Positions 27,128 to 33,978 of a DNA stretch of 64,000 bases are shown piece by piece. Position 1 is the first letter of the stretch; each line of letters begins with the position of its first letter. The position numbers and the translations under genes were made by a program. Source of the stretch: Enterococcus asini ATCC 700915 (GTDB taxonomy: Bacteria; Bacillota; Bacilli; Lactobacillales; Enterococcaceae); assembly GCF_000407365.1 (NCBI RefSeq), contig NZ_ASVU01000001.1, positions 627,001-691,000 on the forward strand. The letters are read 5' to 3'. The notes beneath the pieces were generated by a model. The model worked only from the letters and a program-made list of their open reading frames with translations. It made no database searches and had not been told where the DNA came from.

Positions 27128-28645
27128 TTATTCTTTTTCGTGTAGTTCGTTGGTTTCTTTCACCAATTGGGTACCACCTTGATCATGCCATAATTGAACG
27201 GCATCTTCCCAACCTTTTTCATCAATTTGACCTGCCACGTATTGTACCCGAGCGTCGCTGATGATTTGGTTCAATTGGGTCCCTTTGGTAACGTAAGTTT
27301 GCGTATTGTAAGAAGCCGCTGGATTGTATACCGCAAACTCTTCGTCTGCTTCCATTAAAGACAAACGTTTTTCATAACTCTTCATTGCTGTTTCAGTTTC
27401 TGGTTTTGCTTTGTAATACTTATCTTCAGCAGTCACATTCATGCCAATTTGTGAATAACCTTTCACCGCATTATTCAATGCATCTGCTTCAGTAGTCCCT
27501 TTAATTGCTTCTGCCATCCCATCAACAACCTTGAAGTTCGTACCTTCAATCCCGTTATTCAACAAGATTTGAGCTTCTTCATCATTCAATTTATCCAAGA
27601 AAGTCAAGACTTCCTTCAATTCTTTTTCCGTCTTCACACTAGCTTTCGGAATTGCTAAGAAACCAGAGTACCCATCTGTTGGTAATGCGTTCATTTGGCC
27701 TTCATTGTCCGTCAAGTTCCCAGTGAAAGTCACAAAATCTTCTTCGCCAGCTTGAGTCAACTTATTACTAATAGACGCTGCCCGAGAGTAGGTATCGATG
27801 ATGATGCCTCCACGGCCGTTGATAAATGGTTCGTCCCATTTATCCGCTGCTAATGTCGCAAAATCCTTGTTCACGTAACCTTTATCTACCATATCTTTCA
27901 CGTATTTGATTGATTCCAAATATTCCGGTTGTGTAAAGGAAGGTTCTAATTTTCCATCTTGTTCAACCCAAGCATTGCCAGAACCAAACCAAGTCGCTAA
28001 TACATCATAAGGACTGTTTGTGTTAATAGAGCCTGGCCATTGCGGGATAATCAAACCATACGTATCATTTTGACCATTGCCATCAGGATCGTTTTCTGTA
28101 AAGGCTTTGGCCAAGTTGTATAAATCATCAATGGATTTAGGCATTTCTAAACCAAGATTGTCCAACCAGTCTTGACGTACCATGACTGCCGTACGCATCG
28201 CATCCCGTTTCCGGAAGACCCCGTAGACTTTGCCGTTTACAGATGAGTTCCGCAAAATGTCTTCATTGGCTTGAGACAAGTTTGGATAGTCTTTCAAATA
28301 ATCCGTTAAATCCCAGAAAGCGCCGTTTTCGGCAGATTTAATAAAGCCACCAGATTTTTGTTGTACAACCATGACTTGGGGAATATCATCGGAAGCCAAT
28401 GTAATGTTCATTTTGTCTTCATAAGAAGTGTTCGGAGCCCAGCTGATATCGATCTCTTTCCCAGTATATTTTTCCAGCCCTTTGATGATTTCATTGTCAT
28501 CTGATGGGGGCTCCGTTTCAATGTACGGTGCCAACATGGTAATGGTGTTAGCATCCGCCGCCTTTGTTTCTTCACTCTTGCCACAAGCTGATAACAGGGT
28601 AAGCGAAAGCAACCCTGCACCAAAAAGCATTAAACTTTTTTTCAC
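27128..28645 (-). CDS. Extracellular solute-binding lipoprotein, LplA/YtcQ type
   Basis: About 505-residue sugar-binding lipoprotein. The start is a GTG at 28645 (VKKSLMLFGAGLLSLTLLSAC), 7 bp after GAGGAGG; the signal peptide ends in the lipobox LLSAC with the lipidated Cys. The mature part is a large cluster-1 type binding protein (ITMLAPYIETEPPSDDNEIIKGLEKYTG; DPDGNGQNDTYGL, a Ca-binding-like loop). It serves the permeases at 21.2-23.0 kb as the receptor for rhamnogalacturonan oligosaccharides. It has its own promoter and terminator, so it can be made in excess over the permeases. Confidence 0.92.
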   Translation of the reverse strand: MKKSLMLFGAGLLSLTLLSACGKSEETKAADANTITMLAPYIETEPPSDDNEIIKGLEKYTGKEIDISWAPNTSYEDKMNITLASDDIPQVMVVQQKSGGFIKSAENGAFWDLTDYLKDYPNLSQANEDILRNSSVNGKVYGVFRKRDAMRTAVMVRQDWLDNLGLEMPKSIDDLYNLAKAFTENDPDGNGQNDTYGLIIPQWPGSINTNSPYDVLATWFGSGNAWVEQDGKLEPSFTQPEYLESIKYVKDMVDKGYVNKDFATLAADKWDEPFINGRGGIIIDTYSRAASISNKLTQAGEEDFVTFTGNLTDNEGQMNALPTDGYSGFLAIPKASVKTEKELKEVLTFLDKLNDEEAQILLNNGIEGTNFKVVDGMAEAIKGTTEADALNNAVKGYSQIGMNVTAEDKYYKAKPETETAMKSYEKRLSLMEADEEFAVYNPAASYNTQTYVTKGTQLNQIISDARVQYVAGQIDEKGWEDAVQLWHDQGGTQLVKETNELHEKE

Positions 28646-28702
28646 TTTATTTCCTCCTCGAAATTTGATTATCACGGTTTTACAACCGCTTTCAACAAGG
28701 AA

Positions 28703-28783
28703 ATCATAACGAAGGACCCGATTTCCCGCAATTGACTGTTTTTGCTAAAATGTGGAAACTGTTGGTATGTAAGCGTTTTTTAA
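28703..28783 (-). promoter_or_regulatory. Binding-protein promoter with the same upstream element
   Basis: Minus-strand -35 TTGCGG (28726-28731), 17-bp spacer, -10 TATGAT (28703-28708). The upstream element at 28729-28783 aligns with the one at 26884-26940. CAATTGACT touches the -35, GGAAAC lies in the middle, and TATGTAAGCGTTTTT ends it; the block spacing differs by one base. This points to coordinated activation of both transcripts by one regulator. The stretch 28784-28876 shows nothing else. Confidence 0.75.
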
Positions 28784-28876
28784 ATAGATTAAATTCCTTT
28801 GTCAATAAAAAAAGCTCTGCACTTTCCGCTAGTTATACTTATCATATCTATCTGTTACTGTCAAAGTCTGGAAAAC

Positions 28877-28932
28877 AAAAAAACTCGCCGCTGGTCAGGC
28901 GGCGAGGGGAGGAGAAAATGAAAAAGTGTTAG
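28877..28932. other. Orphan minus-strand terminator next to a plus-strand mini-ORF with strong RBS
   Basis: On the minus strand CTCGCCGC/GCGGCGAG (28884-28906) with a 7-base loop is followed by seven T, a good intrinsic terminator with no gene before it; the preceding gene already has its own terminator at 29079-29110. A transcript starting between 28907 and 29078 would be a small RNA of about 100-170 nt. On the plus strand GGGGAGGAG is followed by ATG AAA AAG TGT TAG (28918-28932), a four-residue ORF (MKKC). The 29033-29053 stretch also has an inverted repeat, CTTGTTT/AAACAAG. Whether any of this is functional is unknown. Confidence 0.35.
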
Positions 28933-29078
28933 GGTTGTTTGTTGGTATGGATATAGAATACTCAAGAAATTTGAAGAAAGTATGATGGGAAAAAGCCAAA
29001 AGTGTAAAAGAAAGCTAAATGAAACCTAAAGTCTTGTTTCTATCGTAAACAAGTAGCCACTTTCAGTGAACAGTCGAC

Positions 29079-29110
29079 AAAAAAGACCGCAACTCTTACA
29101 AGTTGCGGCC
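29079..29110 (-). terminator. Terminator of the FLP-like regulator gene
   Basis: CCGCAACT and AGTTGCGG form an 8-bp stem with a 6-base loop, followed on the minus strand by a T run. Confidence 0.85.
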
Positions 29111-29122
29111 CATACTTCAAAT

Positions 29123-29782
29123 CTAAAGATCTTCCAATCCATCCTGATCTAAAATCGTAATCTGTTTTTTATCCCGGAGAATCAAGTTTTGTGCTTCCAA
29201 TAGCTTAAACTTTCTAGACAAGGTCTCTGGAGTGGTTCCCAAAAAAGCCGCTAGTTCTTTCATCTTCATAGGCAAGGTGATTTCCTCACTGTCGGCCACT
29301 AGGCTCAAATCCAGTAAATAGGCAGCTAAGCGTTCCTCGACTTTTTCCATGGATAAAAACTGGGCTTGTTGCTCCGTGCGCAAGCTTTTTTCTGCGTTGA
29401 TTTTTAGTAGTTTCAAAGCGATCTTAGGATAGTCTTCCAAAAGTTTGGTGAAGTCGGCTTGCCGTAAGACACAGACTTCACTAGGCACTAAGGCTTCTCC
29501 AAAGCTTGCGGTATTAGATGCTCCAAAAAGCTGATTCTCCCCTTCATAGCCTCCCGGTTCCACAATGCGCAAGAGCTGTTCTTTGCCACTGGCGGAAAGT
29601 TGATAGACTTTCAGTGTTCCTCGGGCCACGATTACCAACTGGGCCTCCCCTTCAGGAGAAAAGACTTGCTCGCCTTTTGCCACCACCCGATGACGGGTCA
29701 AAGCATTGACCTTTTGCTGATCTTCCACATCCAGATGATTAAACAAAGGAACTAGCGAAACACATAGATGTTCTTCTGTCAT
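29123..29782 (-). CDS. Crp/Fnr-family regulator, FLP-like with two cysteines
   Basis: About 219 residues: a cyclic-nucleotide-type beta-barrel (VVAKGEQVFSPEGEAQLVIVARGTLKVYQ), a long dimer helix and a C-terminal winged HTH. The recognition helix contains ETLSR (Glu186, Ser189, Arg190), the E-xx-S-R set that in FNR reads TTGAT. Only two Cys are present, Cys7 and Cys104, too few for an FNR iron-sulfur cluster. They are similarly placed to the pair that forms a redox disulfide in Lactobacillus casei FLP. The ATG at 29782 follows GGAGGTGAAG. It ends the metal cluster at 29.1-32.4 kb and probably controls it through the two FNR boxes. Confidence 0.87.
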   Translation of the reverse strand: MTEEHLCVSLVPLFNHLDVEDQQKVNALTRHRVVAKGEQVFSPEGEAQLVIVARGTLKVYQLSASGKEQLLRIVEPGGYEGENQLFGASNTASFGEALVPSEVCVLRQADFTKLLEDYPKIALKLLKINAEKSLRTEQQAQFLSMEKVEERLAAYLLDLSLVADSEEITLPMKMKELAAFLGTTPETLSRKFKLLEAQNLILRDKKQITILDQDGLEDL

Positions 29783-29834
29783 CGACTTCACCTCCACCGT
29801 TTTTCTTTATCCTATCACCATCTTAAAAAAAGCG

Positions 29835-30071
29835 TTAGGAACTTGCTTTTTCCACGGCTTTTAAAACCGGATAGCCTAGGTCTTCCACTGTTTTTTGAAT
29901 CGCTGCTAAACTCGTTTCTTTTTCATTGAAAGTAGCTTTCAATTTGCTAGCGTTGAATAGTACTTTGACGCTATCGCTATCCACCCCAGCCATGCGTTTG
30001 ACACCACTTTCGATTTTTTGCATACAAGTTGGGCAAGCCAAGGTTTCTAAATTTAAAATTGCTTTTGCCAT
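29835..30071 (-). CDS. Stand-alone heavy-metal-associated (HMA) domain protein
   Basis: 78 residues, a single ferredoxin-like HMA domain. The metal motif is ACPTCMQKIE (C-P-T-C) in place of the usual GMTCxxC. It probably hands a metal ion to the P1B ATPase encoded nearby, which itself lacks an N-terminal HMA domain, so the two may be a split version of one pump. AAAGGAGGAG precedes the ATG. It lies 15 bp after the RIC-like gene and 53 bp before the regulator gene. Confidence 0.88.
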   Translation of the reverse strand: MAKAILNLETLACPTCMQKIESGVKRMAGVDSDSVKVLFNASKLKATFNEKETSLAAIQKTVEDLGYPVLKAVEKASS

Positions 30072-30086
30072 GATGAACTCCTCCTT

Positions 30087-30374
30087 TTACTTTTGATTCA
30101 ATTGAGCGGCTTCGGCTAGCATTTCATACGTCTTCGTCATTGTTGGGCAAGCATCTGCGGGGATGGTAAAGTCTTGGGTCAGCTTACGCAATTCATCAAA
30201 TTCTGGTGTTAGATCGGCTTTTTCCCCTTGATTGGCAATTTTGTCGGTTAGCTCGCCATAGACTTTTTTGACATCGAAGACTTCTGGATGGTGTTTCCCA
30301 TGGGCTCTGGTGATGGCCGTGGTATACAAAGCTAAGGTTTCTGCGTTTTTGGATAAATAAGTAACTGCTGACAT
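30087..30374 (-). CDS. Short RIC-like (hemerythrin-type iron-sulfur repair) protein
   Basis: 95 residues. ITRAHGKHHPEVFDVKKVYGEL strongly recalls the first HxxxH helix of the di-iron domain in RIC/ScdA/YtfE iron-sulfur repair proteins, and FTIPADACPTMTKTYEMLAE recalls their P-x-x-x-C-x-T segment. The N-terminal ScdA_N domain and the last H-x-x-x-E helix are absent, so it can hardly hold the full di-iron site alone. It could form it by dimerising or bind another ligand. The family link is inferred from pattern memory. AAGGAAT precedes the ATG, and an FNR box controls its promoter. Confidence 0.6.
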   Translation of the reverse strand: MSAVTYLSKNAETLALYTTAITRAHGKHHPEVFDVKKVYGELTDKIANQGEKADLTPEFDELRKLTQDFTIPADACPTMTKTYEMLAEAAQLNQK

Positions 30375-30445
30375 AATTGATTCCTTCTTTCTTTAATAGG
30401 GAAATGGACGGTTCCTGTTTGTTGTCCACTTCCTTTAACACTTTT

Positions 30446-30487
30446 AGTATAGTCACCGGTGGCACTCCAGTACTTGATAGCTATCAA
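30446..30487 (-). promoter_or_regulatory. Promoter with perfect FNR/FLP box upstream of the RIC-like gene
   Basis: TTGATAGCTATCAA (30474-30487) is a perfect TTGATnnnnATCAA box inside an 18-bp palindrome. The minus-strand -10 TATACT lies at 30446-30451. The expected start is at 30439, so the box is centred at -41.5, the class II activation position of FNR/CRP proteins. No good -35 is present, which fits an activator-dependent promoter. Confidence 0.85.
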
Positions 30488-30498
30488 GTTTTTGCTTT

Positions 30499-32355
30499 TT
30501 ATTTTACTTTGTAGCGCAAAAGACGCATCCCATTTAAAATCACGACTAAAATACTGCCTTCATGGACAAACATCCCAATGGTCATATTCATCCAATTGCT
30601 GAAAATTAGACTGGCCAACAACACTAGCACCACGCCAATAGCAATCCCGATGTTTTCCTTCATATTCCGTGCTGTCGCTTTGGTTAAGCCAAGAGCGTGT
30701 GGCAAGCGCGCAAAATCTGAGTTCATCAAGACGACATCGGAAGTTTCAATGGCTACATCGGTGCCGTTGCCCATGGCGATGCCAATATCTGCAAGGGCTA
30801 AGGATGGACTATCATTGACCCCATCCCCCACAAAAGCCACCACTTGTCCTTGGCTTTGCAATTGTTCAATGTAATTGGCTTTGTCTTCCGGTAGCATATT
30901 CCCTTTGGCTTCCGTCAGGCCCAGCTCCTCTGCCACTAAAGTCACCGTGCCTTGATTGTCCCCGGAAAGTAAGACCAGATTTTTAACCCCAAGTTCTTTT
31001 AACTGGCCTAAAACCCCTTTGACTCCCGGACGTAATTGATCTCGAATCCCTAAAAGTAGCACCAATTGCCCATCCACAGCCAAGGCTACTAAGGAATTGC
31101 CTTTGGCTTCAAAATTCTGAGCGTCTTTTTCGATGGCCTTGGATACGGTCAACCCGGTTTGTGCCATTAAGGCGAGATTTCCCACAGCGATTTGACGCCC
31201 GGCGACTGTTGCTGTAACCCCGCCACCTTTGACCACTTTAGTTTCTGTCACGGGTACTTTGTCAAAGTTCCCTAGCCAATTCAGCACGGCTTTGCCTAAA
31301 GGATGATCTGATTCTTCTTCGATACTGCCAAGAAAAGCGAAAACTTGCTTTTTCTCCGCCTCGTTACCATAAAACTGCCAGTCGGCTACTTCTGGATTGC
31401 CTATGGTCAACGTGCCTGTTTTATCAAAAACCATGGTGTCCACTTGGCTGAAGCGATTAATCACCTCGCTACCTTTTAGCAAAATCCCGTGACGGGCACC
31501 ATTGCCAATCCCGGAGACATTGGACACAGGGACCCCGATGACTAATGCCCCAGGACAGCCCAGCACTAAAATTGTAATCGCCAGTTCCAGATTACGGGTA
31601 AAGGCCCAGACTACCAGCGCCAAAAGCAACACAATCGGCGTGTAATACTTAGCAAAGCGATCAATCAAACGCTCGGCTTCGGATTTTGAATCTTGGGCTT
31701 CTTCCACTAACTCGATGATTTTGCCAAAAGTCGTATCTTCCCCGACTTTATCCGCTTGAATTTCCAAGGTGCCATTTTCCAAAATCGATCCGGCAAAAAC
31801 ATCGCTGCCCACACTTTTCGTCACCGGTAGTGATTCACCGGTGATGCTGGCTTCATTGATGTGGCCTTCCCCTCTTAAGACATGGCCGTCCACCGGCACT
31901 TTAGCTCCGGTTTTGACTAAAAGCACATCCCCCTCGTCTACCTCATCCACGTCGACTTCTTCGTATTGGCCCTCCGCCACTTGTAATAGCGCACTTTCCG
32001 GCGCCAATTCCGTCAACTCTTTAATGGCAGACCGGGTTTGATTCAATGTCCGCTGCTCTAAGTAGGCCCCAAACAAAAAGAGAAAGGTCACTACCGCGGA
32101 CTCTTCAAAATTTTGAATGGCAAAGGCGCCAATCACTGCAATCGTCACCAAAAGATCAATACTCACCACCCGGACCCGCAGAGCTTGATAGGCTTGTAAG
32201 GCAATAGGCAAGACCCCAAGAATAGACGCTAGGACAAAGGCCCCCACTTCTAAAGGTTCATTGTGCAGTAAGAAATGTGCGCCAAAGCCCACTACCACCA
32301 AGATCCCATTCACTAAAGCAATTTGATTTTTATGACTCATGATCTGTTTTTGCAT
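30499..32355 (-). CDS. P1B-type heavy-metal-transporting ATPase with a CPG motif
   Basis: 618-residue metal pump. TGES (172-175) is in the actuator domain, DKTGT (311-315) holds the phosphorylated Asp, and HPLG, GDGVNDSP and six to eight membrane segments are present. The metal motif in the conserved membrane helix is LGCPGALV (CPG at 267-269) instead of CPC, CPH or SPC, so the metal cannot be predicted with confidence. There is no N-terminal HMA domain; a separate HMA protein is encoded downstream. GAGGAGGAG precedes the ATG at 32355. Its promoter carries an FNR-like box at -41.5. Confidence 0.92.
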   Translation of the reverse strand: MQKQIMSHKNQIALVNGILVVVGFGAHFLLHNEPLEVGAFVLASILGVLPIALQAYQALRVRVVSIDLLVTIAVIGAFAIQNFEESAVVTFLFLFGAYLEQRTLNQTRSAIKELTELAPESALLQVAEGQYEEVDVDEVDEGDVLLVKTGAKVPVDGHVLRGEGHINEASITGESLPVTKSVGSDVFAGSILENGTLEIQADKVGEDTTFGKIIELVEEAQDSKSEAERLIDRFAKYYTPIVLLLALVVWAFTRNLELAITILVLGCPGALVIGVPVSNVSGIGNGARHGILLKGSEVINRFSQVDTMVFDKTGTLTIGNPEVADWQFYGNEAEKKQVFAFLGSIEEESDHPLGKAVLNWLGNFDKVPVTETKVVKGGGVTATVAGRQIAVGNLALMAQTGLTVSKAIEKDAQNFEAKGNSLVALAVDGQLVLLLGIRDQLRPGVKGVLGQLKELGVKNLVLLSGDNQGTVTLVAEELGLTEAKGNMLPEDKANYIEQLQSQGQVVAFVGDGVNDSPSLALADIGIAMGNGTDVAIETSDVVLMNSDFARLPHALGLTKATARNMKENIGIAIGVVLVLLASLIFSNWMNMTIGMFVHEGSILVVILNGMRLLRYKVK

Positions 32356-32381
32356 TTTTACTCCTCCTCATCTACGCCCTT

Positions 32382-32423
32382 AGTATAATGAGGAACGCCC
32401 CAGAAGAAATTGACCGCCATCAA
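32382..32423 (-). promoter_or_regulatory. Promoter with FNR/FLP-like box upstream of the P1B ATPase gene
   Basis: TTGACCGCCATCAA on the plus strand (32410-32423) differs by one base from TTGATnnnnATCAA. The minus-strand -10 TATACT is at 32382-32387, the expected start at 32375, and the box centre again at -41.5. The identical spacing at two promoters makes chance unlikely. Confidence 0.78.
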
Positions 32424-32440
32424 GTTTTGTTTTTTTCCGC

Positions 32441-32470
32441 AAAAAAAGACACCGCTAAACTAGCCGTGCC
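32441..32470 (-). terminator. Terminator of trhO
   Basis: An imperfect stem (GCACGGCTA with TAGCGGTGT) is followed on the minus strand by seven T. Confidence 0.75.
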
Positions 32471-32491
32471 TTACTCACAGATATTTTGATA

Positions 32492-33445
32492 TTACGCTAC
32501 TGGGACTTCTCCAATTGCCGCTAACCGGCGAGTTACTTCTTCTGCCGACCAGCCTTGCTCCTGGATATAGCGATTGTTCGCTGCATGGCGACAGTCCGGC
32601 GAGCAGCTCCCTAAGTATCTTTCTTGATTTGCTTCTGAAGCTAAGATTTGACGATTGCAAGCTGGGTTGCCACAGTTCACATAGCGCTCACAGGGCGTAC
32701 CATCAAACCAATCTTTGCCGATGATCGACTTGTTCACTTGATTGATTTCCACGGCAATCCGCTCGTCAAAAACATACATAGCCCCTTCCCAAAACTCGCC
32801 TTTAGTTTCTGGCGCTTTGCCATAGGTGGCAATGCCCCCGTGTAGTTGCGCTACATCTTCAAAGCCTTCTTTTAATAACCAACCGGAAAACTTCTCACAA
32901 CGAATCCCCCCGGTACAATAGGTCACAATCTTTTTCCCCACTAGCAAGTCTTTGTGTTCTGCCACCCAGCCTGGCAGTTCACGGAAATTGCGAATATCCG
33001 GCCGGACTGCTCCACGAAAATGACCTAAATCATACTCATAGTCATTGCGAGCATCCAAAACCACGGTTTCCTCATCGAACAGTCGCTCCCGAAATTCCGC
33101 GGGAGACAAGTACTTGCCGGTCAGTTCCCGAGGATCGATATCTTCGTCTAAGTTCAACGCCACCAGTTCTTTTCGAGGGCGGACAAAAAGTTTTTTAAAG
33201 GCATGGGCTTCTGCCTCGTCGATTTTAAACTGAGTGTCTTGAAAGCGACTGTCCGCCTTCATCTGCGCCATATAGGCATCCGTCTCCGCCTTCGTACCGG
33301 AAAGAGTGCCATTGATGCCTTCTTCAGCGACTAAAATCCGGCCTTTTAGATTCAAAGAACGGCAAAAAGCCAAGTGTTCCTTAGCAAAAGCCGTCGGATC
33401 TGCAATCGGGGTATAGTTATAAAAAAGTAGTACGCGATAATCCAT
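32492..33445 (-). CDS. trhO: tRNA uridine(34) hydroxylase TrhO (rhodanese family)
   Basis: 317 residues. Oxygen-dependent hydroxylation of U34 in certain tRNAs, a step toward 5-alkoxyuridine at the wobble base. Layout: N-terminal acylphosphatase-like domain ([31 protein letters not shown]), a central rhodanese domain ([31 protein letters not shown]) with the active loop [10 protein letters not shown], and a C-terminal cysteine-rich tail ([14 protein letters not shown]). The ATG at 33445 is used because AAAGGATG is its ribosome binding site; the in-frame ATG at 33454 lies inside that site. Confidence 0.93.
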   Translation of the reverse strand: MDYRVLLFYNYTPIADPTAFAKEHLAFCRSLNLKGRILVAEEGINGTLSGTKAETDAYMAQMKADSRFQDTQFKIDEAEAHAFKKLFVRPRKELVALNLDEDIDPRELTGKYLSPAEFRERLFDEETVVLDARNDYEYDLGHFRGAVRPDIRNFRELPGWVAEHKDLLVGKKIVTYCTGGIRCEKFSGWLLKEGFEDVAQLHGGIATYGKAPETKGEFWEGAMYVFDERIAVEINQVNKSIIGKDWFDGTPCERYVNCGNPACNRQILASEANQERYLGSCSPDCRHAANNRYIQEQGWSAEEVTRRLAAIGEVPVA

Positions 33446-33560
33446 TTTTCTCATCCTTTACGCTAATCTATACCCTTCAGTATAGGTGGCAAGCTTTTTT
33501 CAATCGAGTTTTCTGCTTGTTGAAAAGTGTACAAAGACTGGCCTTTCAAGGACAAAAAAA

Positions 33561-33594
33561 GGACAAGGAGAATGATTTTCCCCTTGTCCTTTTG
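33561..33594 (-). terminator. Terminator of the small basic protein gene
   Basis: GGACAAGGAG and CCCCTTGTCC form a stem with a short AT-rich loop, followed on the minus strand by TTTTTTTG. Confidence 0.83.
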
Positions 33595-33608
33595 CTACAT
33601 TCGTTTAC

Positions 33609-33779
33609 TTATTTCTGATAGATATGCGGTCCTTTACGCATATTCCGACGATCATTTTTTGGCGTATCTTTTTGTTGCGACTTACCGCCACCTTGTTTCT
33701 TTTCGATCAAAGCCTGCATTTTTTCTTTTGCGTTCATCTTTCCACCGCCTTCATCTTCAAAATCATCCTTGCTATTCAT
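33609..33779 (-). CDS. Small charged protein of unknown function, 56 aa
   Basis: Begins MNSKDDFEDEGGGKMNAKEKMQALIEKK and ends in a basic tail (RRNMRKGPHIYQK). No membrane segment; probably largely disordered around a short helix. GGGGAAGAG upstream supports the start at 33779, and a good terminator follows. Not recognised beyond being a small cytosolic protein. Its promoter region overlaps the broken HTH gene on the other strand. Confidence 0.6.
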   Translation of the reverse strand: MNSKDDFEDEGGGKMNAKEKMQALIEKKQGGGKSQQKDTPKNDRRNMRKGPHIYQK

Positions 33780-33794
33780 AGCACACTCTTCCCC

Positions 33795-33971
33795 GTGGTG
33801 CAAGTTTTGGTTGAAGAAGTCGGCATCACCAATGTGAATCTCTCTAAGTTAAAAACCGGAAAAGCCGTAGCCATCCGCTTCTCTACTTTAGAAACCATTT
33901 GTAAAGCACAGGACTGCCAACCGGGAGATATTTTGGAATATCAGGCAGAAGACACAGACTCCGTATTCTAA
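33795..33971 (+). pseudogene. Remnant of a YozG-like Cro/CI helix-turn-helix regulator
   Basis: The frame encodes GITNVNLSKLKTGKAVAIRF, then STLETICKAQDCQPGDILEY, the last two-thirds of a small Cro/CI-type HTH protein from the recognition helix to the C-terminus. The N-terminal helices are missing: upstream sequence is unrelated and belongs to the small gene on the other strand, with no start or ribosome binding site in front. A GTG at 33795 is open but has no Shine-Dalgarno. Most likely a truncated gene; expression is doubtful. Confidence 0.75.
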
Positions 33972-33978
33972 AATTTCT

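Noticed and set aside
28732-28932. 66-codon plus-strand ORF
   Set aside because: It runs through the conserved promoter element and a terminator, has no ribosome binding site at its start and no recognisable protein pattern.
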